A stretch of 64,000 nucleotides of DNA from Tunturibacter empetritectus (GTDB lineage Bacteria > Acidobacteriota > Terriglobia > Terriglobales > Acidobacteriaceae), in the NCBI RefSeq assembly GCF_040358985.1, contig NZ_CP132932.1:744001-808000 (forward strand), given 5' to 3'. Under the pieces are notes generated by a model, which saw nothing but the letters and a program-made list of their open reading frames with translations, was not told where the DNA came from and did not search any database. Positions 44,896 to 53,205 of the stretch are shown piece by piece. A program made the translations under genes and the position numbers. How positions within the stretch are numbered: position 1 is the stretch's first letter; every line of letters starts with the position of its first letter.

Positions 44896-44993
44896 CGACC
44901 AACGGGAGGCCCAACGCAGCTAATACACCCAGACAAGGTACACGCCCCACGAAGTGGGCGCCCTCCGCGCAGGAGGCCCGTCCGGCAGGACAA
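44896..44993. repeat. Family C multi-hairpin repeat
   Basis: CCAACGGGAGG..., CCCCAC-GAA-GTGGGCG hairpin, CCTCC-GCGCA-GGAGG hairpin, then CCGTCCGGCAGGAC. It ends seven bases before the stop of the minus-strand mrp gene. Confidence 0.88.
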
Positions 44994-44998
44994 GGCAC

Positions 44999-45838
44999 TT
45001 ACGAGATCTCCAGCACATCCTCCGTCTTAGCAGCAATCGCCTTGGCTCTCTCCGCCACCTTAGCCGCAATCAAGTAGAAATCCTTGGCCAACTTCGAATC
45101 CGGCCCCGCCAGCGCCACCGGCAGCCCCTTATCTCCCCCCTCGCGAATCTGCGGATCAAGCTCCACGGCCCCAAGAAACTCCAGCCCAAACTGTGCCGCC
45201 GTCCGCTCCGTCCCACCCGCGCCAAACACGTCGATCACCTGCCCATCCGGCAATGTCATCAGCGACATATTCTCCACCAGGCCAATTACCTCCACCTTCA
45301 CCTGGTGAAACATCTCCAACGCCTTCCGCGCATCCTGCAGCGCCACGCCCGACCCCGTCGAAACCACCACAGCCCCCGTCAAAGGCACCGTCTGCACCAG
45401 CGAAATCACCACATCCCCCGTACCCGGAGGCAGATCGACAATCAGAAAATCCAAATCCCCCCACTCCACCTGCTGCAGAAACTGCCGAATGATCTGGTGC
45501 AGCATCGGCCCCCGCATCACCATGGGCTTATCCCCAGGCGAGATCAGCCCGACAGAAATAAACTTCACTCCATGCGCCAGAATCGGCTCAATCCGATTCT
45601 CCCCCACAATATTTGGCTGCCGCGTCACGCCCAACATCATCGGCACATTCGGCCCATAGATATCGGCGTCAATCAACCCAACGCGATACCCCAGCCTCCC
45701 CAGCGAAACCGCCAGGTTCACCGCAACCGTCGTCTTACCCACTCCGCCCTTGCCACTGCCAATCGCCACAACATGCGCCACTCCCGGCAAAGGCTGCGGC
45801 CCCTGCGGTGCTCCTGCTCCCATATGTCCCATACTCAT
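44999..45838 (-). CDS. mrp: Mrp/NBP35-type iron-sulfur carrier ATPase
   Basis: P-loop ATPase of the Mrp/ApbC family, which carries and delivers Fe-S clusters. The 279-residue protein has the deviant Walker A G-S-G-K-G-G-V-G-K-T, the D-A-D-I-Y-G-P-N signature and D-L-P-P-G-T-G-D. The usual N-terminal MIP18/DUF59 domain is absent, and the usual C-x-x-C after E-N-M-S is replaced by L-M-T-L-P-D-G, so the standard dimeric cluster site is missing. Some other bacterial Mrp proteins lack it too. Family-C repeat abuts the stop. Confidence 0.92.
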   Translation of the reverse strand: MSMGHMGAGAPQGPQPLPGVAHVVAIGSGKGGVGKTTVAVNLAVSLGRLGYRVGLIDADIYGPNVPMMLGVTRQPNIVGENRIEPILAHGVKFISVGLISPGDKPMVMRGPMLHQIIRQFLQQVEWGDLDFLIVDLPPGTGDVVISLVQTVPLTGAVVVSTGSGVALQDARKALEMFHQVKVEVIGLVENMSLMTLPDGQVIDVFGAGGTERTAAQFGLEFLGAVELDPQIREGGDKGLPVALAGPDSKLAKDFYLIAAKVAERAKAIAAKTEDVLEIS

Positions 45839-45861
45839 CCCCTATCCAAACGTCTATAAAG

Positions 45862-45902
45862 TTGTCATTCTGAGCGGAGCGAAAAACCCCCGCATTTTGC
45901 TC
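45862..45902. repeat. Family B repeat
   Basis: GTCATTCTGAGCGGAGCGAA followed by AACCCCCGCATTTTGC, between mrp and the thioesterase gene. Confidence 0.88.
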
Positions 45903-45935
45903 ACAGAGCGGAACGATGCTGGCTTAGTCGACGCC

Positions 45936-46457
45936 TCACACATGCCATCCCGCCCCAAGCGACGCCCGCATCTCCTTCTTCCTCTGCGTCTCTCCCGCCC
46001 GCATCTCGCGCCGCCGCCCGGCATCTTCAAACCTGCGCTTCTGATGTTCCGTCTCCGGCACCACCTGCGGCACAACCAGCCGGCTTCCCTCGCGATCCAC
46101 CGCAACAAACGTCAGGTAAGCCGAAGAGACATGCCGCAATCTCTGCTCCCGCACATCCTCCACCATTACGCGCACCCCAATCTCCATCGACGTCCGAAAC
46201 GCCCGGTTCACACTCGCCTTCAAGATCAGCAACTCCCCAACCCGTACCGGAGCAACAAAATCCAGATGGTCCATACTCGCCGTCACCGTAAATGCCCGGG
46301 CATGCCGGCTGGCGGCCATAGCGCCGACCAGATCGATGTACTGCATCAAACGCCCGCCAAACAGGCTCCCCAGCGCATTCGAGTCCGCCGGCAACACGAT
46401 CTCACTTCGCTCCGACTGCGACTCCGCCACCGTCCGCTCTAAAACCAACTCGCTCAT
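45936..46457 (-). CDS. Acyl-CoA thioesterase (hotdog fold)
   Basis: Hotdog-fold thioesterase of 173 residues in the YciA/BACH acyl-CoA thioesterase group, hydrolysing acyl-CoA to acid and CoA. Visible are N-A-L-G-S-L-F-G-G-R-L-M-Q-Y-I-D and M-D-H-L-D-F-V-A-P-V-R-V-G, with the catalytic Asp/Asn in that first motif. The C-terminus has an Arg/Lys/Glu-rich tail. ATG 46457 has AGGA directly upstream, at short spacing; an extension to 46529 is less likely. It is isolated between mrp and the divergent TPR gene. Confidence 0.9.
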   Translation of the reverse strand: MSELVLERTVAESQSERSEIVLPADSNALGSLFGGRLMQYIDLVGAMAASRHARAFTVTASMDHLDFVAPVRVGELLILKASVNRAFRTSMEIGVRVMVEDVREQRLRHVSSAYLTFVAVDREGSRLVVPQVVPETEHQKRRFEDAGRRREMRAGETQRKKEMRASLGAGWHV

Positions 46458-46650
46458 TCCTACAAGTCTAAATCCCCAGAACACCGACCATGGATTCGCA
46501 CGGATCGAAACACATGAAACACCTTCCAACGCTATCCAAGCCGTCGATCCGCCCCTTCTCCGTTTTCAATCGTCTTTAGTCGTCTAATCCGTGTTACTCC
46601 GCGCCAATCCGCGGTCGGCACTCCGTCGTAAGACCCACTAAAATCCACTT

Positions 46651-46962
46651 ATGGACAAGATCGCCGCTCTCACCGAGATCCTCACCGCCGACCCCACCAA
46701 CGCCTTCGCCCGCTACGGCCTCGCCATGGAGCACATCAGCCAGGGCCACACCGACACCGCCCTCGCCGAGTTCACCACCCTCATCCACCACAGCCCCGAC
46801 TACGTCCCCGCTTATCAGATGTCCGCCCAGACCCTCGCCAAACTAGGCCGCACCGACGAAGCCCTCGACCGCCTCCACCACGGCATCGCCACCGCCAACC
46901 GCACCAACAACCAGCACGCCCTCGCCGAAATGGAAGCCCTCCGCGACGACCTCACCACCTGA
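46651..46962 (+). CDS. Small tetratricopeptide repeat protein
   Basis: Protein of 103 residues with two to three TPR helix pairs (A-F-A-R-Y-G-L-A-M-E, V-P-A-Y-Q-M-S-A-Q-T-L-A-K-L-G-R-T-D-E-A-L). TPRs are protein-binding scaffolds; no partner is apparent. There is no signal peptide. It precedes the AAA+ ATPase gene by about 100 bp on the same strand, but a probable promoter lies between them. Confidence 0.8.
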   Translation: MDKIAALTEILTADPTNAFARYGLAMEHISQGHTDTALAEFTTLIHHSPDYVPAYQMSAQTLAKLGRTDEALDRLHHGIATANRTNNQHALAEMEALRDDLTT

Positions 46963-47066
46963 CCCCGTACGAACGCATCTGCGTTTCACATCGAAATTTG
47001 CAAGCGCATTTGTTCATACGCAGAGCGTCTGAACCCTTGATCAACGCCAAACATCTATACTTAGAC

Positions 47067-48611
47067 ATGGCGACCACACTCCCGACCACCCTAGGCTCTC
47101 TCCGCGCAAGCGAGTTCACCCCAGCCCGCCTCGCCCGCAGCGTCAAAGACGAGCTCCGTGAAAATCTAATCGCCAAACTTCGCGCCTCCGCCCAATCGAA
47201 GGAAGGCAACAAAGCCCCGCTCTTCCCCGGCATCGTCGGCTACGAGGACACGGTGGTCCCCCAGATCGTCAACGCCGTCCTCTCGAAGCATAACTTCATC
47301 CTCCTCGGCCTCCGCGGCCAAGCAAAATCCCGCATCCTCCGCTCCCTCACCACGCTGCTCGACCCGCACTGCCCCTACATCGCCGGCTCCGAGATCCGCG
47401 ACAATCCCTACGCCCCCATCTCCAGGTTCAGCCGCGACCTCATCGCGCGCCTCGGAGAAGACACGCCCATAGCGTGGCTTACACCAAATGACCGCTTCGT
47501 CGAAAAGCTAGCCACCCCCGACGTGACAGTAGCCGATCTGGTTGGAGATATAGATCCCATCAAGGCCGCCCGCAGCAATCAGGATCTCGGCAGCGAACTC
47601 ACCATGCACTACGGCCTGCTCCCCCGCGCCAACCGCGGCATCTTCGCCATCAACGAGATCCCCGACCTCGCCGGAAAGATTCAGGTCGCTCTCTTCAACA
47701 TCATGCAGGAGGGCGATGTGCAGATCAAAGGCTACCCCGTCCGCCTCCCGCTCGACGTAGCCATCGTCTTCTCCGCCAACCCCGAGGACTACACCGCCCG
47801 CGGCAAGATCGTGACCCCGCTCAAAGACCGCATCGGCAGCGAGATCCGCACTCACTATCCAGAAAATGTCGAAGAAGGCATCGCCATCACCGCGCAGGAA
47901 GCCTGGTCCTCACGCCCAGCCTCCAAGATCGAAATCCCTCATTACATCCGCCAGATCGTCGAACAGATCGCCTTCACCGCCCGCGAAGACAAGAAAGTCG
48001 ACAAGCGCAGCGGAGTCTCCCAGCGGCTTCCCATCAGCACCATGGAGCTGGTCGTCTCAAACGCCGAACGCCGTGCTCTCCTCCACGACGAAGCCATCGC
48101 AGTCCCCCGCGTAGGCGACATCTACACCGCGCTCCCCGGCATCAGCGGCAAGATCGAACTCGAGTACGAAGGCGAGATGCGCGGAGCCGACACCGTCATC
48201 CGCGAGATCATCCGCACAAGCGTAGCAACTGTCTTCGACAAGTACTTCGCCGCCACCAACACCCAGCAGATCGAGCAGTGGTTCAACCTCGGCGGCACCG
48301 TCCAGCTCAACGACGAGCAACCCTCCAGCGGCTCTCTCGAAGAGCTCAAACAGATTCAGGGCCTCATCGAAAAACTCTCACCGCTCGAGATCAACTCAAA
48401 GTCCAAACCCGAGATCACCGTAAGCGCCGCCGAGTTTCTCCTCGAAGGCATGTACGCCCACAAGCGTCTCAGCCGCACCGAAGAGCGCGCCTTCAGCGCC
48501 GCCGAAAAGAAATCCCGCAACGATCAGGCCTCGCAGTACGCCGAAAAGATGCGCGACCGCGAGATCGAACGTGACGACTACGCCAAGCGCACCCGCCGCG
48601 GCTTCAATTAA
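47067..48611 (+). CDS. MoxR/magnesium-chelatase-type AAA+ ATPase
   Basis: AAA+ protein of 514 residues of the MoxR/ChlI type. A Walker A-like loop reads G-L-R-G-Q-A-K-S, Walker B I-F-A-I-N-E-I-P-D-L, and a sensor Asn lies in V-F-S-A-N-P-E. It would act as a motor remodelling a partner protein. Two genes downstream a VWA-domain protein is encoded, the usual partner in MoxR/VWA and Mg-chelatase I/D systems. A TATACT box at 47056-47061 sits 5 bases before the ATG, so the message could be leaderless. Target unknown. Confidence 0.88.
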   Translation: MATTLPTTLGSLRASEFTPARLARSVKDELRENLIAKLRASAQSKEGNKAPLFPGIVGYEDTVVPQIVNAVLSKHNFILLGLRGQAKSRILRSLTTLLDPHCPYIAGSEIRDNPYAPISRFSRDLIARLGEDTPIAWLTPNDRFVEKLATPDVTVADLVGDIDPIKAARSNQDLGSELTMHYGLLPRANRGIFAINEIPDLAGKIQVALFNIMQEGDVQIKGYPVRLPLDVAIVFSANPEDYTARGKIVTPLKDRIGSEIRTHYPENVEEGIAITAQEAWSSRPASKIEIPHYIRQIVEQIAFTAREDKKVDKRSGVSQRLPISTMELVVSNAERRALLHDEAIAVPRVGDIYTALPGISGKIELEYEGEMRGADTVIREIIRTSVATVFDKYFAATNTQQIEQWFNLGGTVQLNDEQPSSGSLEELKQIQGLIEKLSPLEINSKSKPEITVSAAEFLLEGMYAHKRLSRTEERAFSAAEKKSRNDQASQYAEKMRDREIERDDYAKRTRRGFN

Positions 48612-48681
48612 AAGCCCTTCTCTATCCGCATGAGGAAAACTCAAGGTAGATTCGGGCTTTCCTCACGTAACGGCTCAAACT

Positions 48682-49101
48682 ATGCTCCTGACCTCCACTC
48701 TCGCGCTGCTCGCCCTCGCCGCTCCCCCGGAGAAGCTGCCCCCGCACCTCTCTGCGGACCAACTCAACGACATCGCCACCATCCTCGCCCACGATGAGGG
48801 CTGGCCCCTGAGCGACCCCGACTACACCCTCGACCCCATGCATCCCGACACCGATGACGGCTTCGACTCGATCGGCATCTACAAAAAAGCCCATCTAGTC
48901 CGCATGTACTCCATCGACCCCACCACCGGCGACGTGGTCGACTTCCTGCGCGGCTGTCAGGTCTTCCGCTTCGACGACATCAAGTCGTTTCAATCGAAGA
49001 TCAGGCAGCAGTCGCAAGCACCCGCACTCACCGACAAACAGCTCGCAGCCAAGGCAGGCTGCCCGCAACTCACCGTCGTCAACACCCGCTGGGTCCACTA
49101 G
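48682..49101 (+). CDS. Small secreted protein in the AAA+/VWA cluster
   Basis: Protein of 139 residues with an N-terminal hydrophobic segment (L-L-T-S-T-L-A-L-L-A-L-A-A) that looks like a signal peptide, then a mixed domain (Y-T-L-D-P-M-H-P-D-T-D-D-G-F-D-S-I-G-I-Y-K-K) with two cysteines. I do not recognise the family. It lies between the AAA+ and VWA genes on the same strand (70 bp after one, 9 bp before the other), implying co-expression. Confidence 0.65.
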   Translation: MLLTSTLALLALAAPPEKLPPHLSADQLNDIATILAHDEGWPLSDPDYTLDPMHPDTDDGFDSIGIYKKAHLVRMYSIDPTTGDVVDFLRGCQVFRFDDIKSFQSKIRQQSQAPALTDKQLAAKAGCPQLTVVNTRWVH

Positions 49102-49110
49102 GCGAAAACT

Positions 49111-50355
49111 ATGAAGCGCGTCCGATACACAAAGTTCACCGGCGACCTCGCCTCCTCTTTCGGCCTCGAAGACCTCATGCAGGCCCTCTCTGACTTTCTG
49201 CTCGACTCCGGCTTCAACGACCCCATGTCCCGCTTCCAGGAGTTCGACGGCGACCAGACCATGGAGAACCTCCGCGAAGCCATACGCCAAGCCCTCGACT
49301 CCGGCGAACTCTTCGACGATGAAGCCCAGGAAAAATACGAAGCCCTCTCCGAAGAACAGGTCGAAGAACTCATCGACCAGATCATCCAGAAGATGCAGGA
49401 GCAGAACTTTATCAACGCCGAGATGCCCCAGCAAGGCCAGGGCGAACAAGGCGACGGCGACGGCGACGCCCGCTTCGAGGTCACCGACAAGGGCATGGAC
49501 TTCCTCGGCTACAAAGCCCTACGCGAACTCCTCGGCCCCCTCGGCAAATCCAACCTTGGCCGTCACGACACTCGCCACGAAGCCGCCGGCGTCGAGACTA
49601 ACGGCAGCAGCAAGCTCTATGAGTTCGGCGACACCCTGAATCTCGACATCACCGCCACCCTCTCAAGCGTCTTCGCCCGCGAAGGGCTCGCTACCGCCAT
49701 CGAAGGCGAAGAGCATGCGCCGCTCAACATCTACCACTCCGACATCCACGTCCATCAGTCCGACTACCAATCCTCCTGCGCCACCGTCGTCCTGCTCGAC
49801 TGCTCCCACTCGATGATCCTCTACGGTGAGGACCGCTTTACCCCCGCCAAGCGCGTCGCCATGGCCCTCTCACACCTCATCCGCACCCAATTCCCCGGTG
49901 ACACCCTCAACCTCGTCCTCTTCCACGACACCGCCGAAGAGATCCCCGTCTCACAACTCTCCCGCGTCAAGGTCGGCCCGCACTACACCAACACTCGCGA
50001 AGGCCTTCGCATGGCGCAGCGTATCCTCGCCCGCCAGAATAAAGACATGAAGCAGATCGTCATGATCACCGACGGCAAGCCCTCCGCCCTCACCCTCCCC
50101 GACGGTCGCATCTACAAGAACGCCTTCGGTCTCGACCCCCTCGTCATCTCCGAGACCCTCGAAGAAGTCTCCCGCTGCAAGCGCTCCAACATCATGATTA
50201 ACACCTTCATGCTCGCCAGCGACTTCTCCCTCGTGCAGTTCGTCCAGCAGGTCAGCGCGATGTGCCGCGGCAAAGCTTACTTCACCACCCCCGAAAATCT
50301 AGGCAACTATCTCCTGATGGACTTCATGTCCCGCCGCATGAAAACCGTGCATTAA
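49111..50355 (+). CDS. VWA domain protein partnered with AAA+ ATPase
   Basis: Protein of 414 residues. The N-terminal 100 residues are Asp/Glu/Gln-rich and helical, then comes a linker and a von Willebrand factor A domain from about 210, with the metal site D-C-S-H-S and T-D-G-K-P. The layout resembles the D subunit side of chelatase-like pairs. With the upstream MoxR-type ATPase it makes the expected motor-plus-substrate-binding module; I see no chlorophyll or nickel gene that would give a substrate. A family-C repeat begins nine bases after the stop. Confidence 0.85.
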   Translation: MKRVRYTKFTGDLASSFGLEDLMQALSDFLLDSGFNDPMSRFQEFDGDQTMENLREAIRQALDSGELFDDEAQEKYEALSEEQVEELIDQIIQKMQEQNFINAEMPQQGQGEQGDGDGDARFEVTDKGMDFLGYKALRELLGPLGKSNLGRHDTRHEAAGVETNGSSKLYEFGDTLNLDITATLSSVFAREGLATAIEGEEHAPLNIYHSDIHVHQSDYQSSCATVVLLDCSHSMILYGEDRFTPAKRVAMALSHLIRTQFPGDTLNLVLFHDTAEEIPVSQLSRVKVGPHYTNTREGLRMAQRILARQNKDMKQIVMITDGKPSALTLPDGRIYKNAFGLDPLVISETLEEVSRCKRSNIMINTFMLASDFSLVQFVQQVSAMCRGKAYFTTPENLGNYLLMDFMSRRMKTVH

Positions 50356-50363
50356 ACTCCCTC

Positions 50364-50446
50364 CGACCAACGGGAGGACCAAGCGAAGCGGTATACCAGT
50401 CACGAAGTGACCGCGCCGCGCGCAGCGGGCCCGTCCGGCAGGACAA
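50364..50446. repeat. Family C multi-hairpin repeat
   Basis: CCAACGGGAGG, GGTATACC, GTCAC-GAA-GTGAC hairpin, GCGCGCAGCGGGC, CCGTCCGGCAGGAC. It follows the VWA gene and precedes the COG4280 gene. Confidence 0.88.
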
Positions 50447-50473
50447 CTATCAGCTAACATCATCAAAAGGAAA

Positions 50474-51235
50474 ATGATGGGCACAGGCTGGGCACATATC
50501 GGCACCTCAATCACAGCCTCCTTCCTGGCCTCCCTCGTCGAGTGCGTAGAAGCCCTCACCGTCGTCCTCGCCGTGGGCAGCGTCCGCGGCTGGCGCTCCG
50601 CTCTCATCGGCAGCGCCTCAGCCATCGCCGTCCTCCTCCTCATCATCGCAGCGCTCGGCAACGTCCTCACCCACATCCCGCTACACCTCCTTCAACTCAC
50701 CGTAGGCACTCTCCTGCTCCTCTTCGGCCTGCGCTGGCTGCGGAAAGCCATCCTCAGAGCCGCGGGCCTCATCCCTCTTCACGACGAAGCCGCTGCCTTC
50801 TCCAAGAACACGGAGGCCATGCGCCGGCACGCCAACCTCCCCACCGCCTGGGACAAGATCGCCTTCGCCGCCGCCTTCAACATCACCATGCTCGAAGGCA
50901 CCGAAGTCGTCTTCATCGTCATCGCCATCGGTGCAGGCCGCGCCGGCACGCTCCTCCCCGCCAGCCTCGGCGCAGTGGCTGCGCTCCTCGTCGTCATCGC
51001 CCTCGGCCTCATCCTTCACCGCCCCCTCGCGCGAGTCCCCGAAAACACCCTCAAGTTCCTCGTCGGCATCCTGCTCTCTGCCTTCGGAACCTTCTGGGTG
51101 GGCGAAGGCCTCGACCTCCACTGGCCCGCAGCCGACTGGTCGATCCTCGCCCTCATTGCAGCCTACCTGCTCCTAGCCCTGGCGATGGTTCCCCTCTGCC
51201 GCAGTCGCTCGCAAACCGAGCCATCAATCCCATAA
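50474..51235 (+). CDS. COG4280-type membrane protein
   Basis: Inner-membrane protein of 253 residues with about seven helices. Two acid-containing helices, V-E-C-V-E-A-L-T-V-V-L-A and M-L-E-G-T-E-V-V-F-I-V-I-A, occupy equivalent places in the two halves, a layout like that of iron permease (FTR1) and GDT1-type cation transporters. That suggests a metal-ion transporter, as inference. I associate it with COG4280. AAAAGGAAA precedes the double ATG. The stop codon lies in the Shine-Dalgarno of the next small gene, so they are coupled. Confidence 0.75.
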   Translation: MMGTGWAHIGTSITASFLASLVECVEALTVVLAVGSVRGWRSALIGSASAIAVLLLIIAALGNVLTHIPLHLLQLTVGTLLLLFGLRWLRKAILRAAGLIPLHDEAAAFSKNTEAMRRHANLPTAWDKIAFAAAFNITMLEGTEVVFIVIAIGAGRAGTLLPASLGAVAALLVVIALGLILHRPLARVPENTLKFLVGILLSAFGTFWVGEGLDLHWPAADWSILALIAAYLLLALAMVPLCRSRSQTEPSIP

Positions 51236-51245
51236 GGAGACCGCC

Positions 51246-51464
51246 CTGAACTCGATCAAAACGATCCTCCGCGAGATCTTCGGCCTCTTCGTCGACGACA
51301 GCAGCTTCGCCCTCGCCATCCTCCTCTGGCTCCTTATCGTGCGAACTCTCTCGCCCCACCTCGGACAGGCCTCCGCATGGTCAGGCCCCATCCTCTTCTT
51401 CGGACTTGCCCTCATCCTGATCGAAAGCGCCACCCGCTTCTCCAGGCGGCGCACTCTCAAATAA
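51246..51464 (+). CDS. Small membrane protein with apparent CTG start
   Basis: 72 residues from CTG 51246 to TAA at 51464. The start L-N-S-I-K-T-I-L-R-E-I-F-G-L-F-V-D-D is followed by two hydrophobic helices and a basic end (R-F-S-R-R-R-T-L-K). AAGGAG lies at 7 bases from the CTG, and no ATG/GTG/TTG in frame would give an equivalent protein. It is 10 bp downstream of the COG4280 gene, so it may form a small-subunit partner. The family is unknown to me. Confidence 0.7.
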   Translation: MNSIKTILREIFGLFVDDSSFALAILLWLLIVRTLSPHLGQASAWSGPILFFGLALILIESATRFSRRRTLK

Positions 51465-51467
51465 CTT

Positions 51468-53045
51468 CTAGTGATGCAGATCCAGCCCAAACTTCGGTGC
51501 TGACTTCGTCCCACTCACCTTCACAGGAATCACAGCACCTGCCCCATCCTTCTTGAAGAATGGATCGACCGGCTTCAGTAGAATCGACTTCCACCTCGAA
51601 GCCACCATCTGCGACACCTTCGCCTTGGTCCGCACCTTCCCCGCGAACTCGAAGCGCTCTCCATCCAGCGTGTACTCTCCCGCCAGCATCACATCCGCTC
51701 CGGGCAAGCTGTAGTTCAGTTTGCTGAAACTAAGCCGCCCAGCATCCATCACAAACTCTCCCACCATCTCGGAAGGCACGTCCTCCGCACCAGGCTTCGC
51801 GGCCTTCGGATCTCCCTGCGCCCGCAGGCTCAACATATCCACCTTGTCCTCTATCTCGGGATTGGAGAAATGAATCTGCTCGAGCACAAAGCCACCCTTC
51901 AATCCGATCTTCTTCGCCACGCTCTCCGGCCCCGGACGAATATGCAGCTTCGTCTTCATCTGCAGCCGACCTGTCATCACCACCGGCGTGGTCTTCACCG
52001 CAAGCTGCAAAAAATCCTGTATCCGCCCCGCCGGCACATTCACATCGAGATCAATAATGTGTCCCTTACCCTTCACATTCACCACCGCTCCGCTGCACGT
52101 AAACTCCGACCTGCCCAATCGTGCCTCTACCGGTTGCAAATACGTATCGCCACTCGTCCCATCTACAATCGCATGAAACTTCGTATGCAGCGGCACCGGA
52201 TGATTCGCCGTATCCAGCGAAAAGTTCGGCGTCTCCGTCGTCCCATCCACCACAATCTTGTTCAACTGCCCGCCAAACTCACCCACCGAAGACAGCATCC
52301 CGCCAATACCCTTGATCGTATTCAAATCCGCATGATCAAACGTATATTTCCCAGTCACAGTCGAGTCGCCCGGGCTCTCGTTATTCCACCGCCCAAAGGT
52401 TCCCGTCGCATGAATATTGCCCTTCGGAATAGCATTCACCAGTGTCGCATCGTACCTCCACGGCGCATCCGGCCCAACGTTCCGCATCGCAATGCGGCTC
52501 ATCTCAAACTCCTTCGGCTCTTTGCCCGGCTTCATCGTCCCGATGGTCAGCTTCGAATCGTCGAACACAATCTCATCCACCAGGATCTTGATCTTGCCCA
52601 GATGCCGCTGTCCCTTCGGCGCCTGCTGCCGCATCTCTCGCGGCGGAATGTGAATCGACATGCCCGCGACGTGCACCGTTCCAACATGCATCGGCCTCAC
52701 AAACAAACCCGACAGACTCGCATGAAACGAAAAGTGACCAAGCGTGATTAGAGGATCCGTGGCCCCTGCCGCGACCACCTCGTCCTGCGGATAGATGCGC
52801 AGCCCATCCCCAGACACCTCAAGCCCTTTCATTACAGAGACGGAAAAGTTATCCATCTCCACCCTACTGTTGAACCGGGTGCTCAGCGTCTCGATAACGC
52901 GCCCCTTCAAGATCGTCATCGCCCGATGAACCACGATCTCGCCGATCACCGCAAGAACAATGACCGCAATCAGCAAAGAGATCAAAATCCAACCCCACAC
53001 CCCTCGATGCCTCCGAGTCTTCAAATCACTTATCGATTCGTTCAT
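51468..53045 (-). CDS. AsmA-like inner-membrane protein
   Basis: Protein of 525 residues with a short cytosolic N-terminus, one transmembrane helix at about 17-40 and a long beta-rich periplasmic body resembling AsmA/DUF3971 domains (G-L-E-V-S-G-D-G-L-R-I near the start; repeated beta blades). AsmA-like proteins are associated with lipid transport between membranes. It is the second AsmA/TamB-type gene in the window. It is convergent with the small membrane protein gene, four bases apart, and no regulatory element is apparent. Confidence 0.8.
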   Translation of the reverse strand: MNESISDLKTRRHRGVWGWILISLLIAVIVLAVIGEIVVHRAMTILKGRVIETLSTRFNSRVEMDNFSVSVMKGLEVSGDGLRIYPQDEVVAAGATDPLITLGHFSFHASLSGLFVRPMHVGTVHVAGMSIHIPPREMRQQAPKGQRHLGKIKILVDEIVFDDSKLTIGTMKPGKEPKEFEMSRIAMRNVGPDAPWRYDATLVNAIPKGNIHATGTFGRWNNESPGDSTVTGKYTFDHADLNTIKGIGGMLSSVGEFGGQLNKIVVDGTTETPNFSLDTANHPVPLHTKFHAIVDGTSGDTYLQPVEARLGRSEFTCSGAVVNVKGKGHIIDLDVNVPAGRIQDFLQLAVKTTPVVMTGRLQMKTKLHIRPGPESVAKKIGLKGGFVLEQIHFSNPEIEDKVDMLSLRAQGDPKAAKPGAEDVPSEMVGEFVMDAGRLSFSKLNYSLPGADVMLAGEYTLDGERFEFAGKVRTKAKVSQMVASRWKSILLKPVDPFFKKDGAGAVIPVKVSGTKSAPKFGLDLHH

Positions 53046-53205
53046 GTTTTTCGATCACAACTTCCGTGAGGTTTGATGCGGAAAGCTGAAGAGCGGCTCA
53101 GGGTCAAAAACAAACCAACACGATCCGTCAGGCCGCCACTTATGTGACACTACAAAACAAAAGCCATCTACGAAAAAGACACGCGGGCAAACTGCAAGCC
53201 CTGTG

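Noticed and set aside
43286..45000. CIRCE operator upstream of hrcA or grpE
   Set aside because: Searched by eye for TTAGCACTC and GAGTGCTAA; only isolated partial words such as GAGCACTC at 44881, without the inverted partner at 9-base spacing.
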